Shown: piece by piece, positions 27,303-36,680 of the stretch
Layout: each line of letters starts with the position of its first letter
Position numbering within the stretch: position 1 is the stretch's first letter
Translations under genes and position numbers: made by a program
The notes under the pieces: generated by a model
What the model saw: the letters and a program-made list of their open reading frames with translations, nothing else
The model's database searches: none
Told to the model about the DNA's origin: nothing
Assembly (NCBI GenBank): GCA_904846145.1
Contig: CAJGZL010000001.1
Span: 2,604,001-2,668,000 of the forward strand
Direction of reading: 5' to 3'
DNA length: 64,000 nucleotides
Source: Psychrobacter immobilis
Lineage (GTDB): Bacteria > Pseudomonadota > Gammaproteobacteria > Pseudomonadales > Moraxellaceae

Positions 27303-28610
27303 ATGATCACGACAGATCAGTTGCTCCATGCGATAACCAAGCGTGTCGAGATTTACAATAAAATTGATGCTCCTATAAATAAAAGAGCTACAGAGATGTG
27401 CTCGCTTTTGGAGAGTCGTAATAAGATCTTAGCGGATTATATTATGTCGCCGTTTGACGTTCCTAGACAGAATGTATCAGCAATGGATGGCTATGCTATA
27501 GCGAAAGGCAGTACGCTCTCAAAAGCCACTATGATTGAAATAGTTGGCGAATCACAAGCGGGAAGCCCCTTTGCAGGTTCGCTTAAAAAAGATCAGGGCA
27601 TTCGTATTTTTACTGGTGCTGTCGTGCCAGACGACTGCAATACGGTCATTATGCAAGAGAACACCAATTTTGAATTTATAAAAGATAGCATTGATAAAAC
27701 CCAACCTTATGAGATTATATTAGCAAAAGCGGCAGACACGGATGCGCATATCCGTAAGCAAGGCGAGGAGATACAACAAAAGGAGTTGATGCTACCGCAA
27801 GGCAAGCGCTTAAATCCTGCTAATATCAGTTTGCTTGCCAATTTAGGCATTGATAAAGTAAAGGTATTTGAGCCGCTCACCGTCGGTATCTTGGCGACGG
27901 GTGATGAGCTGGTGACACTTGGCGATAAATTAACAGACTCTGCGCAAATATATAACTCTAATACCCCGACCCTTAAAAGTATGCTGTCTGATCTGCCGAT
28001 TGTCATTCGTGATTATGGCATTATCCCTGATGATTTGGATAAAACCACTAAGATTGTCAGTAAAGCCATGCAAAAGTGCGACGTGCTCATCTCTACCGCT
28101 GGCGTGTCAGTAGGCGATTATGATTTTTTGACCACCGTCATTGAACAATTAGGTCAGATCAATCACTATAAAGTCGCGATGAAACCCGGTAAGCCTTTTG
28201 TTTTTGGTGAAATGCTAGGTGATAAGAATAAAAAAATGGCTAAGCCCGTGCTATATTTTGGTTTACCTGGCAATCCAATATCAACGGTAGTTGGCGCCCT
28301 GCAATTTATCATTCCAGCATTATGGCAATTATCTGCGGTCTCAATACAAGATCAGCCTATGCCGTTGACCGTAACGGCAACGCTGACCACTGATATTAAA
28401 AAATCGGTAGGTCGCACGGACTTTCAGCGTGGTCTATTAACCCGAGATAAACAAGGCGATTATCAAGTCGAAAGCTTCTTTAATCAACAGTCGCACCGAA
28501 TAAAGCAGCTTAGCCGAGCCAACTGTCTTATTGTACTATCACAAGATACTGGCAATATAGCATCAGGCACTAAGGTAGAAGTACAACCCTTTCCTTGGTT
28601 GAATAGTTAA
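27303..28610 (+). CDS. moeA: Molybdopterin molybdenumtransferase
   Basis: A 435-residue MoeA protein, which inserts molybdate into adenylylated molybdopterin. Typical blocks: PRQNVSAMDGYAIAKGS, GVSVGDYDFLTTVIEQLG, KPGKPFVFGE and FGLPGNPISTVVG. It is preceded by GGGGTA. Together with moaA, moaB and a moaD-like gene it forms a cofactor supply block next to narGHJI. No moaC, moaE or mogA is present in this window. Confidence 0.94.
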   Translation: MITTDQLLHAITKRVEIYNKIDAPINKRATEMCSLLESRNKILADYIMSPFDVPRQNVSAMDGYAIAKGSTLSKATMIEIVGESQAGSPFAGSLKKDQGIRIFTGAVVPDDCNTVIMQENTNFEFIKDSIDKTQPYEIILAKAADTDAHIRKQGEEIQQKELMLPQGKRLNPANISLLANLGIDKVKVFEPLTVGILATGDELVTLGDKLTDSAQIYNSNTPTLKSMLSDLPIVIRDYGIIPDDLDKTTKIVSKAMQKCDVLISTAGVSVGDYDFLTTVIEQLGQINHYKVAMKPGKPFVFGEMLGDKNKKMAKPVLYFGLPGNPISTVVGALQFIIPALWQLSAVSIQDQPMPLTVTATLTTDIKKSVGRTDFQRGLLTRDKQGDYQVESFFNQQSHRIKQLSRANCLIVLSQDTGNIASGTKVEVQPFPWLNS

Positions 28611-28793
28611 GCTATATAGTCAAAAGTAGTCTCTCCAAATCTACTACTAAAGGGGTAGGGAGGAGGGCTCTTTTGGTTAATAGTCATCTTTACTGAACCT
28701 GTCATAATAAGTTTTAAATAGCGCTTTATTCACTTGCAACCTGAGGCAACGCCTAAAAGTCAACCGTACACTCAATAGTAGTGGTAATCATCT

Positions 28794-29903
28794 ATGAACC
28801 CTCTTGCCCCCATTATAGGCGGTGCTCAGTTATACTCGCCTGCCGTCCCCGCTGTTTTTGATGATGATTCATCGAAACTTGCGGTCTTATCTACTCAATC
28901 GTCTACTCAATCCTTCATCAAACCCGCTGAACCTTTAACTGATAGCTTTTCACGGCAGCTCACTTATCTGCGCCTATCTATTACTGATTTTTGTAATTTT
29001 CGCTGTGAGTATTGTTTGCCAAACGGCTATCAAGGTAAGCCGCCACAGAATGAGTTAAGTGTGACTGAGATTGCTACCTTAGTGAGCGGCTTTGCGCAAG
29101 TTGGGACTAAAAAGGTACGTATTACAGGTGGTGAGCCATCTATTCGTCGCGACGTTGTCGATATTATAAAAGTGATTAAAAATACTGAAGGTATAGAAAC
29201 CGTCGCTATGACCAGTAATGGCTACAAGCTTGGTAAGCACTTAGCTGATTGGAATAGTGCGGGACTGAATCAAATCAATATCAGTATGGACAGCTTTGAC
29301 GCTGGGACTTTTCATAAGATGACAGGCTTTGATATGCTGCCGCAGTTAATGACCGATATGGATAAGCTGTTAGACACCACTGATATTGAGCTAAAAATAA
29401 ACAGTATATTAATGGCAGAAACCGCCTTTGAAAATCTGATGAATGCTATTGAATACGTCAAAGACAGACCCGTGACTTATCGCTTTATAGAATTTATGCA
29501 GACCAGTGATAATAGCGATCTATTCTTTGCGCAATATGCTCAGTCTGATCTTATCACTAACTATTTAATCAAGCACGGTTGGCAGTCGCACGATCGCGGT
29601 AGTGCCGATGGCCCTGCTATTGAATATAGTCACCCTGATTATATCGGACGCATCGGTATGATTGCGCCTTATGCTGCCCACTTTTGTGATAACTGTAACC
29701 GTCTGCGCGTCAGTAGTCAGGGCAAAGTCCATCTTTGCCTGTTTGATGACGGTAACTATGATATTCGTAGCTACTTACAGCAAAACGATATTGCGGGCTT
29801 AATCAATACTTTACATAGTTTTATGCCGATCAAGCCTGAGCATCATCACTTGCATGAGTCCAACAGCGGTATGATGAATAATTTGTCAATGATTGGTGGC
29901 TAA
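28794..29903 (+). CDS. moaA: GTP 3',8-cyclase (radical SAM)
   Basis: A 369-residue MoaA. The first radical-SAM motif CNFRCEYC is at about residues 66-73, TGGEP follows, and the C-terminal Fe-S cluster cysteines are in CDNCNRLRVSSQGKVHLCLF. It catalyses the first step of molybdenum cofactor synthesis. An N-terminal extension of about 45 residues rich in Ser and Pro precedes the usual start region (RLSITDFCNFRC); a start at an internal codon cannot be excluded. The C-terminus ends in GlyGly as in active MoaA. Confidence 0.95.
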   Translation: MNPLAPIIGGAQLYSPAVPAVFDDDSSKLAVLSTQSSTQSFIKPAEPLTDSFSRQLTYLRLSITDFCNFRCEYCLPNGYQGKPPQNELSVTEIATLVSGFAQVGTKKVRITGGEPSIRRDVVDIIKVIKNTEGIETVAMTSNGYKLGKHLADWNSAGLNQINISMDSFDAGTFHKMTGFDMLPQLMTDMDKLLDTTDIELKINSILMAETAFENLMNAIEYVKDRPVTYRFIEFMQTSDNSDLFFAQYAQSDLITNYLIKHGWQSHDRGSADGPAIEYSHPDYIGRIGMIAPYAAHFCDNCNRLRVSSQGKVHLCLFDDGNYDIRSYLQQNDIAGLINTLHSFMPIKPEHHHLHESNSGMMNNLSMIGG

Positions 29904-29977
29904 GTTCTTATTAGTAATTTTTTATAAAACAACAACTAGCAAAACACTGACTAAATAATAATCGTTAAGGAACCCTA

Positions 29978-30508
29978 ATGTCCAAACCTGCTGCCGAATT
30001 TATCCCACTTAATATCGTCATCTTAACGGTCTCTGACTCTCGTACTATTGACGAGGATAGCTCAGGGCAATATCTGGCCGACCAATTGACCGCTGCGGGG
30101 CATCATCTAGCTGATCGCCAGCTTATTACGGATGATATCTACAATATCCGCGCGGTTATTAGCAGTTGGATTGCCGATTCGAATATACATGCCGTTATTA
30201 CCACTGGTGGCACAGGGTTTTATATTCGTGACAGTATGCCCGAAGCAGTTGGGGTGTTATTTGATAAGTCGATTGATGGTTTTGGTGAGATGTTCCGCTT
30301 AATATCAAAAGATGATATCGGCATGTCTACTGTCCAGTCGCGTGCGATAGCTGGCATGGCTAATGGTACTGGTATCTTTTGTCTACCAGGATCAACAGGT
30401 GCGTGCCGTACAGGATGGGAGGGCATATTAAAAGAGCAGTTTGATAGTCGTACTCGCCCTTGCAACTTTGTGGCACACTTTATGCGCGCCAATCCTAGCC
30501 CTCATTAA
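29978..30508 (+). CDS. moaB: Molybdenum cofactor biosynthesis protein MoaB
   Basis: A 176-residue MoaB/Mog-family protein (molybdopterin adenylyltransferase type). Motifs: ILTVSDSRTIDEDSSGQYLA, TTGGTGFYIRDSMPEA, and FCLPGSTGACRTGWEGILKEQ. It follows moaA by about 75 nt with AAGGAA upstream. In this cluster it probably supplies the adenylylation step, since no mogA is seen here. Confidence 0.92.
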   Translation: MSKPAAEFIPLNIVILTVSDSRTIDEDSSGQYLADQLTAAGHHLADRQLITDDIYNIRAVISSWIADSNIHAVITTGGTGFYIRDSMPEAVGVLFDKSIDGFGEMFRLISKDDIGMSTVQSRAIAGMANGTGIFCLPGSTGACRTGWEGILKEQFDSRTRPCNFVAHFMRANPSPH

Positions 30509-30568
30509 TATTTTTAATAAGTGCTTTTTTTATTAGCTTTCATTCAAATAGCGAAAGGTGAGAATTTT

Positions 30569-30865
30569 ATGCTCATTACTTATACGGATAATACTATCGC
30601 TGATAACACTATGACGATTGATGTTTTATATTTTGCAGATGTAACTGATAAAAAGGATTATAGCGAAGAGAGAGTAAAAATTGAGCAAGCAGCTTCACTG
30701 ACTGATTTATATAAGCAGCTAAGTCAAAATCATATTTTTAGTCATCCTCAATCGAAACTACGAGTGGCAATAAATGATGACTTCGTCAACTGGAATGAGC
30801 TGATTTATGATGGTGATAATGTGGCATTTATTTTGCCAGTTATCTCGCCAGTAGCTTGTAGTTAA
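30569..30865 (+). CDS. moaD: MoaD-like sulfur-carrier protein lacking the C-terminal GlyGly
   Basis: A 98-residue ubiquitin-fold protein. Start chosen at ATG 30569 because AAAGGTGAG precedes it. The pattern (IDVLYFADVTDKK, later LRVAINDDFVNW, then DGDNVAFILPVIS) is MoaD, the sulfur carrier of molybdopterin synthase. Active MoaD ends in GlyGly. This one ends in PVACS: the last two codons are TGT and AGT, each one base from GGT. No other frame gives GlyGly. It may be inactive, with another moaD elsewhere, or an altered carrier. The gene symbol is by similarity. Confidence 0.72.
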   Translation: MLITYTDNTIADNTMTIDVLYFADVTDKKDYSEERVKIEQAASLTDLYKQLSQNHIFSHPQSKLRVAINDDFVNWNELIYDGDNVAFILPVISPVACS

Positions 30866-30962
30866 AGCCATAAGGATAAATTATATTCAATCATTAAGTT
30901 GCTTAATTTTAAATATAACCAAAAAAGGAAATCATAAGTAGTTAAAAAAATTAGGAAGTATC

Positions 30963-31112
30963 ATGCGTATTATAAAAAATCGTATCCGTCATACCTTAGC
31001 TTTTAAAATAATAGGTTTAATTGTTTTTACACCATTAACAAGCTGGGTATTCGGGTTTGAGATGTATTTGATAAGTGCAATAGCCAAAGATAACTTCAAC
31101 AAACTCTTTTAA
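30963..31112 (+). pseudogene. 5' remnant of a PACE-family efflux transporter gene
   Basis: A 49-residue reading frame starting IKNRIRHTLAFKIIGLIVF, then PLTSWVFGFEMYL, which matches the first membrane pair of PACE (AceI-type, chlorhexidine/biocide efflux) proteins. Normal members have about 140 residues in two repeated pairs. Here homology ends after the first helix and a short unrelated tail reaches a stop. It looks like a truncated gene. Confidence 0.6.
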
Positions 31113-31183
31113 ATTTCAATTTTCAGGATTTAGCTTTATGCTCAACTATATACTAATCGCTCACTTGTTAGGCGCTACAATTT

Positions 31184-32485
31184 GGGAGTTTCCTAAAAAC
31201 TGTGTAACTGCTTATAATCCATTAACAGGAGAATAAGCAATGACTACTCAATCTGACATTAAAAAACTGGCCGAGCAAATGGCTGGTAGCATGAACAGCT
31301 TCGATGACATCAAAGATTTTCAAAAGCAGCTCATGCAATCCTTTATTGATACTGCCTTAGAAGCTGAGATGGAAGACCATCTCGGCTATCCCAAGCATGA
31401 AAAGGCGGATAAACCTAATAAGCGTAACGGGCACACTAAAAAGACCGTCCGCAGTGACACAGGCGATCTTGAAATCTCCACCCCAAGAGACCGTCATGGT
31501 GACTTTGAACCTACACTCGTGCGCAAGCATCAAACCCGTATTAGTGGCCTTGATGACAAGATCATATTCCTTTATGCCAAAGGTCAAACCACCACCGAGA
31601 TTGTAGAGAGCATTAAAGAGCTCTACGATGTCGATATCTCAAGCTCTCTTGTCTCAAGAGTCACCGATAATATATTAGAGGACATCACCGCTTGGCAGAA
31701 CAGGCCGCTGAGCAGTGTTTATCCTATTGTCTATTTGGACTGCATTGTCGTTAAGGTACGCCAAGACAAGCAGATCATCAACAAGGCTATATATCTGGCG
31801 CTAGGCGTGGGACTTGATGGTAAAAAAGAGCTGCTTGGTATGTGGCTCTCAGAGAATGAAGGCGCTAAGTTCTGGCTAGGCGTTCTCACTGAACTACAAA
31901 ACCGCGGGGTACAAGATATACTCATTGCCTGTGTCGATGGTTTAAAGGGCTTCCCTGATGCCATTAACACGGTTTATCCCAATGCTCAGGTTCAGCTGTG
32001 TATCGTGCATATGGTGCGCTATTCAATGAAGTTTGTGCCGTGGACGGATAAGAAGGCCGTAGCGGCTGATTTAAAGGCCATCTATGGCGCTGATACGCTT
32101 GAGATGGCAGAGGCCAATCTTGAGCACTTTGATGAGGTGTGGGGCGAGAAATACCCGCACGTGGTTAAGTCTTGGCGTAATAACTGGGAGGGCTTAACGG
32201 TGTTCTTTGAGTACCCGAAAGACATCAGAAAAGCGGTTTATACCACCAATGCGATAGAGTCGCTAAACAGTGTGATTCGGACGGCGGTGAATAAGCGTAA
32301 GGTGTTCCCGTCTGATCAGGCAGCATTTAAAGTGGTCTATTTAGCCACCCAGCAGGCGTCTAAAAAGTGGTCGATGCCAATCCGTAACTGGACGTCTGCT
32401 TTGAATCGCTTTATGATTATGTTTGATGACCGTATTAGTAAGCATTTAATCTAAATGGCAGTTACACAGAATCTGGGATGGTCTC
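31184..32485 (+). mobile_element. IS256-family insertion sequence, 1302 bp
   Basis: Ends share the inner 12 bp CTGTGTAACTGC in opposite orientation at equal distance from each tip, with partial match in the outer 16 bp. It is flanked by an 8-bp direct repeat TACAATTT (31176-31183 and 32486-32493), the duplication length typical of IS256. It contains one transposase gene. Confidence 0.88.
31240..32454 (+). CDS. IS256-family transposase
   Basis: A full-length 404-residue transposase. The DDE residues are identifiable in VYLDCIVVKVR, IACVDGLKGFPDA and TTNAIESLNSVIR. It starts with the helical N-terminal domain containing EMEDHLGYPKHEK and ends at HLI, 31 bases before the right tip. There is no sign of damage, so it may be active. 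Confidence 0.95.
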   Translation: MTTQSDIKKLAEQMAGSMNSFDDIKDFQKQLMQSFIDTALEAEMEDHLGYPKHEKADKPNKRNGHTKKTVRSDTGDLEISTPRDRHGDFEPTLVRKHQTRISGLDDKIIFLYAKGQTTTEIVESIKELYDVDISSSLVSRVTDNILEDITAWQNRPLSSVYPIVYLDCIVVKVRQDKQIINKAIYLALGVGLDGKKELLGMWLSENEGAKFWLGVLTELQNRGVQDILIACVDGLKGFPDAINTVYPNAQVQLCIVHMVRYSMKFVPWTDKKAVAADLKAIYGADTLEMAEANLEHFDEVWGEKYPHVVKSWRNNWEGLTVFFEYPKDIRKAVYTTNAIESLNSVIRTAVNKRKVFPSDQAAFKVVYLATQQASKKWSMPIRNWTSALNRFMIMFDDRISKHLI

Positions 32486-33184
32486 TACAATTTGGACAGG
32501 CGGCCATCTGATTTTATCACTAGTTGTGCTACCCAAAGCCTTATCAAAACATGATGTCAATGTACTGCTACAATTTGAAGAACAGTTTGAGAAAGTCGGT
32601 ATTCCCGCCTTAGTTGTACAAATAAGCACGGGTCTATGGATGGCGTACAAACTGATGCCAGACATTGGAGGTTGGTTCACTTTTGATAACGATATTAGTA
32701 TTTTGATTGGTCTAAAATTACTACTGTTGTTAGCCACTATTGTTGTGGCCCTACACGCACGCTTTTACGTGATACCTAAACTATCTGCTGAAACGCTAAA
32801 AGCCTTTTCAGTAAATATTCTCTTAGTAACTCTGCTATCAGTGAGCTTCGTGGTCGTTGGTACACTTTTTCGGACAGGCTTAAGTGGATAAGTACAATAA
32901 ATGCTGGTTATAGTTAATTATTAAAGTAAGACACTAGGACATAAGATACCAAGCACCCGATTTATTTTAAATAATATGTGATAGGTATTTATGTTATTGG
33001 CAATTATACGGTTAATACACTTGGCATTATAAAAAGATAAGTTTTAGTGATAAAATCGTCACTCGCTATTTTCTCAATAAAAAGTGCTTTTATAAGAGCT
33101 AGGTAAGTTATTGAAATCATTCAATCGCCACTCAGATGGTGAATTTGCTATTGCCTGTCCAAAATTTATCGATAAGAAACTGTT

Positions 33185-34114
33185 ATGATCGTCCGACAAA
33201 AACCGAATGCATTCAAAATACTTTTTACGTTACGTGGATCTGTCATTCCGCACATTTATCCTCAGGTTTTATTCATTACCTTACTCAGTGCCATTATATC
33301 AGCCGTTCAACATTGGATTCCAAGCTCTTTTTCTACTTATGGTGCCGCGCCTTTTACTTTACTCGGTATCGCTTTATCTCTATTTTTAGGCTTTCGTAAT
33401 AATGCAACTTATCAACGCTGGTGGGAGGCGCGAGGATTATGGGGTCAATTGGTTTTTGACTCTCGTAGCTTAACGCGTCAAGTGCTTTCGTTTATTGATG
33501 ATGAGAGTGAAATAGGACGCGACACACAGCAGTCTATTATCCGCCTTAATATCGCTTTTGTTCATGCGCTACGACATAGACTGCGCAATACATCCCCATG
33601 GCAAGATGTTGAGCGTTTTGTAGAGCCTGAATATCATATCAGTATGCGTCAAGCGCGAAATCTACCTGAATACTTGCTACGATTAATGGGTAAAAAATTA
33701 GGCTATAGTCGACGCCAGAGTTTGTCCTCGGATCTTATGATACAGAATATGGATAACACATTATCCTCGTTGACGGTAGTTTTGGCAGCGTGTGAGCGTA
33801 TTCATACGACACCGTTGCCCTTTGCTTATATTCTACTCGTCCATCGAACCACTTATTTATTTTGCTTTATGCTGCCTTTTGGTTTAGCGAACTCTTTAGG
33901 TTGGGCCACCCCTTTGATGTGCGCTGTCATTGCCTATACCTTTTTTGGTCTCGATGCTTTGAGTGAAGAGATCACTGATCCCTTCGGTACAGAGGCTAAC
34001 AATTTACCACTGACGGCCTTATCACGGATTATTGAAATAAACTTGCTAGAGGCAATGGGAGAGACGGATATCCCAGACGAGATTAGTCCAATAGATGGTT
34101 ATTTTTTAGAGTAA
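33185..34114 (+). CDS. Bestrophin family (UPF0187/YneE-like) membrane protein
   Basis: A 309-residue protein of the bestrophin/UPF0187 family, predicted to form an ion channel in the inner membrane. Seen: N-terminal hydrophobic pair, then the family block LFLGFRNNATYQRWWEAR, a central RQARNLPEYLLR, the hydrophobic TTYLFCFMLPFGLANSLGW, and FFGLDALSEEITDPFGTEANNLPL near the end. Ion selectivity is unknown. The preceding gap (32892-33184) is AT-rich and shows no gene or clear element. Confidence 0.88.
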   Translation: MIVRQKPNAFKILFTLRGSVIPHIYPQVLFITLLSAIISAVQHWIPSSFSTYGAAPFTLLGIALSLFLGFRNNATYQRWWEARGLWGQLVFDSRSLTRQVLSFIDDESEIGRDTQQSIIRLNIAFVHALRHRLRNTSPWQDVERFVEPEYHISMRQARNLPEYLLRLMGKKLGYSRRQSLSSDLMIQNMDNTLSSLTVVLAACERIHTTPLPFAYILLVHRTTYLFCFMLPFGLANSLGWATPLMCAVIAYTFFGLDALSEEITDPFGTEANNLPLTALSRIIEINLLEAMGETDIPDEISPIDGYFLE

Positions 34115-34258
34115 ATCATAGATATGAGCCTGCTAAGTGAGAGTAGCTTTTAACAGACCCTATGCAAATATGCTCAAAGTTGGTAGTTTGAGCATTGCGA
34201 TAAAGATATCTTGTAGCGGTGATCCTCTACTATACTTTTTTCTGCACAATCTATAGGG

Positions 34259-34906
34259 TCAATGAGGCGCATCAGGCTGCATCATAGGATCAGCGTCGGC
34301 AAAGGCTTTTAGCGTACGGCAGTTGGTATCAACAGCGACAATATTGGGGTAAGGACTCAAATCGACTTTGAAACGGCGAGCAGAGGAGACCTGCGGAATA
34401 AGATAGCAGTCTGCTAAACTAGGACTGTTGCCATAGCAGAAGTCACCTCGGGTTTTGTTGGCAGCCAAGCGCTTCTCTAGCGCAGCAAACCCATCACTCA
34501 TCCAGCGCTGACACCACGCCATGACTTTTTCTTCATTTACTGACAGCTCGTTGCGCAGATATTGCAATATGCGCCGATTGTTAATCGGATGCATATCACA
34601 GCCGATCATGGCACTGATAGCGCGGACGTGCATGCGCCCAGCAGCATCTTTGGGCAGCAATGCAGGTTCAGGATAGACCTCTTCTAACCACTCCAAGATA
34701 GCAGGGCTTTGATATAATAGTAAATCATCGGCTTGCAGCACCGGCACTAGTCTTTGCGGGTTAAGCGCTTTAAATTCTGCCTCCAACTGCTCATCCTGTG
34801 CTAAATTGACCGTGATATTATCATAGTCCAAGCCCTTTAGATTCATCGCGATACGCGTGCGGTAAGCGGTGCTACTGCGAAAATAGCCATAAAGCGTCAT
34901 CATCAT
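34259..34906 (-). CDS. maiA: Maleylacetoacetate isomerase (GST family)
   Basis: A 215-residue zeta-class glutathione transferase. The zeta signature region is present near the N-terminus (YGYFRSSTAYRTRIAMNLKG), with LNPQRLVPVL and QSPAILEWLEE after it. It isomerises maleylacetoacetate to fumarylacetoacetate in homogentisate (tyrosine) breakdown. Three consecutive ATG codons start the frame; spacing from AAGGA favours the second or third, so 34903 or 34900 may be the real start. The fumarylacetoacetase gene at 36681 fits the pathway. Confidence 0.9.
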   Translation of the reverse strand: MMMTLYGYFRSSTAYRTRIAMNLKGLDYDNITVNLAQDEQLEAEFKALNPQRLVPVLQADDLLLYQSPAILEWLEEVYPEPALLPKDAAGRMHVRAISAMIGCDMHPINNRRILQYLRNELSVNEEKVMAWCQRWMSDGFAALEKRLAANKTRGDFCYGNSPSLADCYLIPQVSSARRFKVDLSPYPNIVAVDTNCRTLKAFADADPMMQPDAPH

Positions 34907-35070
34907 TAAATCCTTTTATTGTGTTATGTTATATAAAGGTAGGCGAAATGGTTATAATTACGCCTACGATCATCACTTTATAAAATCATAAATATCTATT
35001 ATGACTTTGCGTCTTATATCAATATATAGTAATAGCTAATTAAGCAATCAAAAAATCAATTGAGCCAATC

Positions 35071-35931
35071 ATGCCAGCAGCTAAAAATCCTGTAGATAAA
35101 TCTATAAGCGCGAGTAAAAGCCAAAACGGCGTGCAATCCCTTGAAGTTGGACTATCGATATTAGATGTGCTTATCGATCATAACGAGCCTATGATGTTAA
35201 AGGACATTGCGCAAGCGATACAGATGCATCCTGCAAAGTGCCATCGTTATTTGGTCAGTCTTATCCGCACAAACTACGCGCGTAAGCTCGATGATGGACG
35301 CTATGGGCTTGGCGATAGGGTCAGCTCATTAGCAGCGCTCAGCGCTATAGGTCAGACAGGATTTTATTCAAATAATATCTTAGATCGGCTCACTTATATC
35401 GCCAATGATATGCAAAAAACGACAAACTGCGCGGTACAAATCGCCAAATGGTTCAATGAAGGTCCCATTATCATTCAGTCCGTCGAACCTGATAGTCCAA
35501 TTAGTATTATTACGCGTATCGGTTCACGCATGCCACTGACGACATCGGCTACAGGTCAGCTGTTTGCTAGTTATCAGCCTGACTCTATCATTAAGCCACT
35601 AGTTATCGCTGAATGGAAAACCAATGATACGGCATTAATAGCAGAGCAATGGCAGCACTTTGAGCAACTAAAAATCGAGATACGCCGCCAAGGTTATGCA
35701 ACTGTGACGGGCGATATGCTAATAGGTATTAATGCTATTACTATCCCTGTGATCCTACCAGCGCTTGATTGTACCTTCGTTAAGCCTAGCGATAGTCGCT
35801 CATTGACTGAACAACCCTCGTTAGAGTATGCGATCACCGTTATTGGTACTACAGAGCAGTTGCCAATAAGTGCAAAACATAATGTCATCGAGAAAATTAT
35901 GGCAATCGCGCAGCGCTATCAAATTGCGTAG
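35071..35931 (+). CDS. IclR family transcriptional regulator
   Basis: A 286-residue regulator with an N-terminal winged helix-turn-helix (VQSLEVGLSILDVLIDH, MLKDIAQAIQMHPAKCHRYLVSL) and a C-terminal ligand-binding IclR domain (ITRIGSRMPLTTSATGQLFA). It lies between maiA and the VOC/fahA genes and probably controls this tyrosine-catabolic cluster in response to a pathway compound; this is inferred from position. Confidence 0.88.
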   Translation: MPAAKNPVDKSISASKSQNGVQSLEVGLSILDVLIDHNEPMMLKDIAQAIQMHPAKCHRYLVSLIRTNYARKLDDGRYGLGDRVSSLAALSAIGQTGFYSNNILDRLTYIANDMQKTTNCAVQIAKWFNEGPIIIQSVEPDSPISIITRIGSRMPLTTSATGQLFASYQPDSIIKPLVIAEWKTNDTALIAEQWQHFEQLKIEIRRQGYATVTGDMLIGINAITIPVILPALDCTFVKPSDSRSLTEQPSLEYAITVIGTTEQLPISAKHNVIEKIMAIAQRYQIA

Positions 35932-36005
35932 CGATTGCCTTTTTATAGGTTACTAATCTTCATAAGCAATGACTCACTTATCCAAGCGAGTAAGCCACTA
36001 AAAGC

Positions 36006-36581
36006 TTACTCACCCACAGGTGCAACCTCTCTTGCTTCTGCCAATTCCTCAGCGTGCAAAAACTGCGTATGCGCGGGTGCGCGCTTGGTACGTGACCATT
36101 CATCGAGCATGTCTCTCTTAATCTCTTCGGTAATCATAGACACTTTGTCTTCTGAGGTCGGATCGTCATAAGTTAGCTCTAAGCGATGGCCATTGGGATC
36201 AAAGAAATAGATAGAATGGAAAATGCCATGGTTGGTAACGCCGATAACATCAACTCCGCCATCCTCTAATTGCTTCTTAGCCGCTATCAAAGTATCGCGG
36301 TCTTTTACTTTCAGCGCTAAATGCTGAACCCAGTTGGGTGTATTAGGATCAAAGCCCATTTCAGGCTGATTAGGCACTTCAAAAAATGCCAGAACATTGC
36401 CATTACCAGCATCTAAAAAGATATGCATATAAGGGTCAAAGGCTTTGGTAGAAGGTACATGGTCTTCAGCAAAGGCTAAAATAAAATTCATGTTTAAGTG
36501 CTTTTGATACCATTCGACGGTTTCTTTGGCGTCTTTGCAACGATAAGCTACGTGATGGATTTTTTCAATTTCAAAACTCAT
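36006..36581 (-). CDS. VOC (glyoxalase/dioxygenase fold) family protein
   Basis: A 191-residue protein with two paired VOC modules. The first opens with KIHHVAYRCKDAKETVEWYQKHLNM and the second includes WVQHLALKVKDRDTL and SIYFFDPNGHRLELTYDD. Metal ligand candidates are His in HHVAYR, His in QHLALK and Glu in LELTY. It lies about 100 nt downstream of fahA on the same strand and may act on a related aromatic or ketone intermediate; the precise reaction is unknown. Confidence 0.8.
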   Translation of the reverse strand: MSFEIEKIHHVAYRCKDAKETVEWYQKHLNMNFILAFAEDHVPSTKAFDPYMHIFLDAGNGNVLAFFEVPNQPEMGFDPNTPNWVQHLALKVKDRDTLIAAKKQLEDGGVDVIGVTNHGIFHSIYFFDPNGHRLELTYDDPTSEDKVSMITEEIKRDMLDEWSRTKRAPAHTQFLHAEELAEAREVAPVGE

Positions 36582-36618
36582 ATCAAACTCCTTTTGATAG
36601 GCGTGCTGTTAATATAAA

Positions 36619-36647
36619 TTGCCAATGGCTAATGGGGCGATTGGCAA
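36619..36647 (-). other. Intercistronic inverted repeat between fahA and VOC gene
   Basis: TTGCCAAT and ATTGGCAA enclose 13 bases; a possible mRNA hairpin between two co-directional genes. Confidence 0.4.
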
Positions 36648-36680
36648 CTTATATTTGCAAACTAATACTATGTATAAACA

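Larger units (their letters stand above)
31138..32891 (+). pseudogene. CopD-family membrane protein gene interrupted by an IS256-family element
   Basis: The 5' part (31138-31183) encodes MLNYILIAHLLGATI; the 3' part (32494-32891) continues WTGGHLILSLVVLPKAL to the stop. Removing the element and one copy of the 8-bp duplication TACAATTT rejoins them in frame, giving a protein of about 147 residues with four hydrophobic segments. The start, with a His and a WTGGH motif, matches CopD-type copper-resistance-D domain proteins. The element must have abolished full-length expression; the insertion looks recent because the duplication is perfect. Confidence 0.8.
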
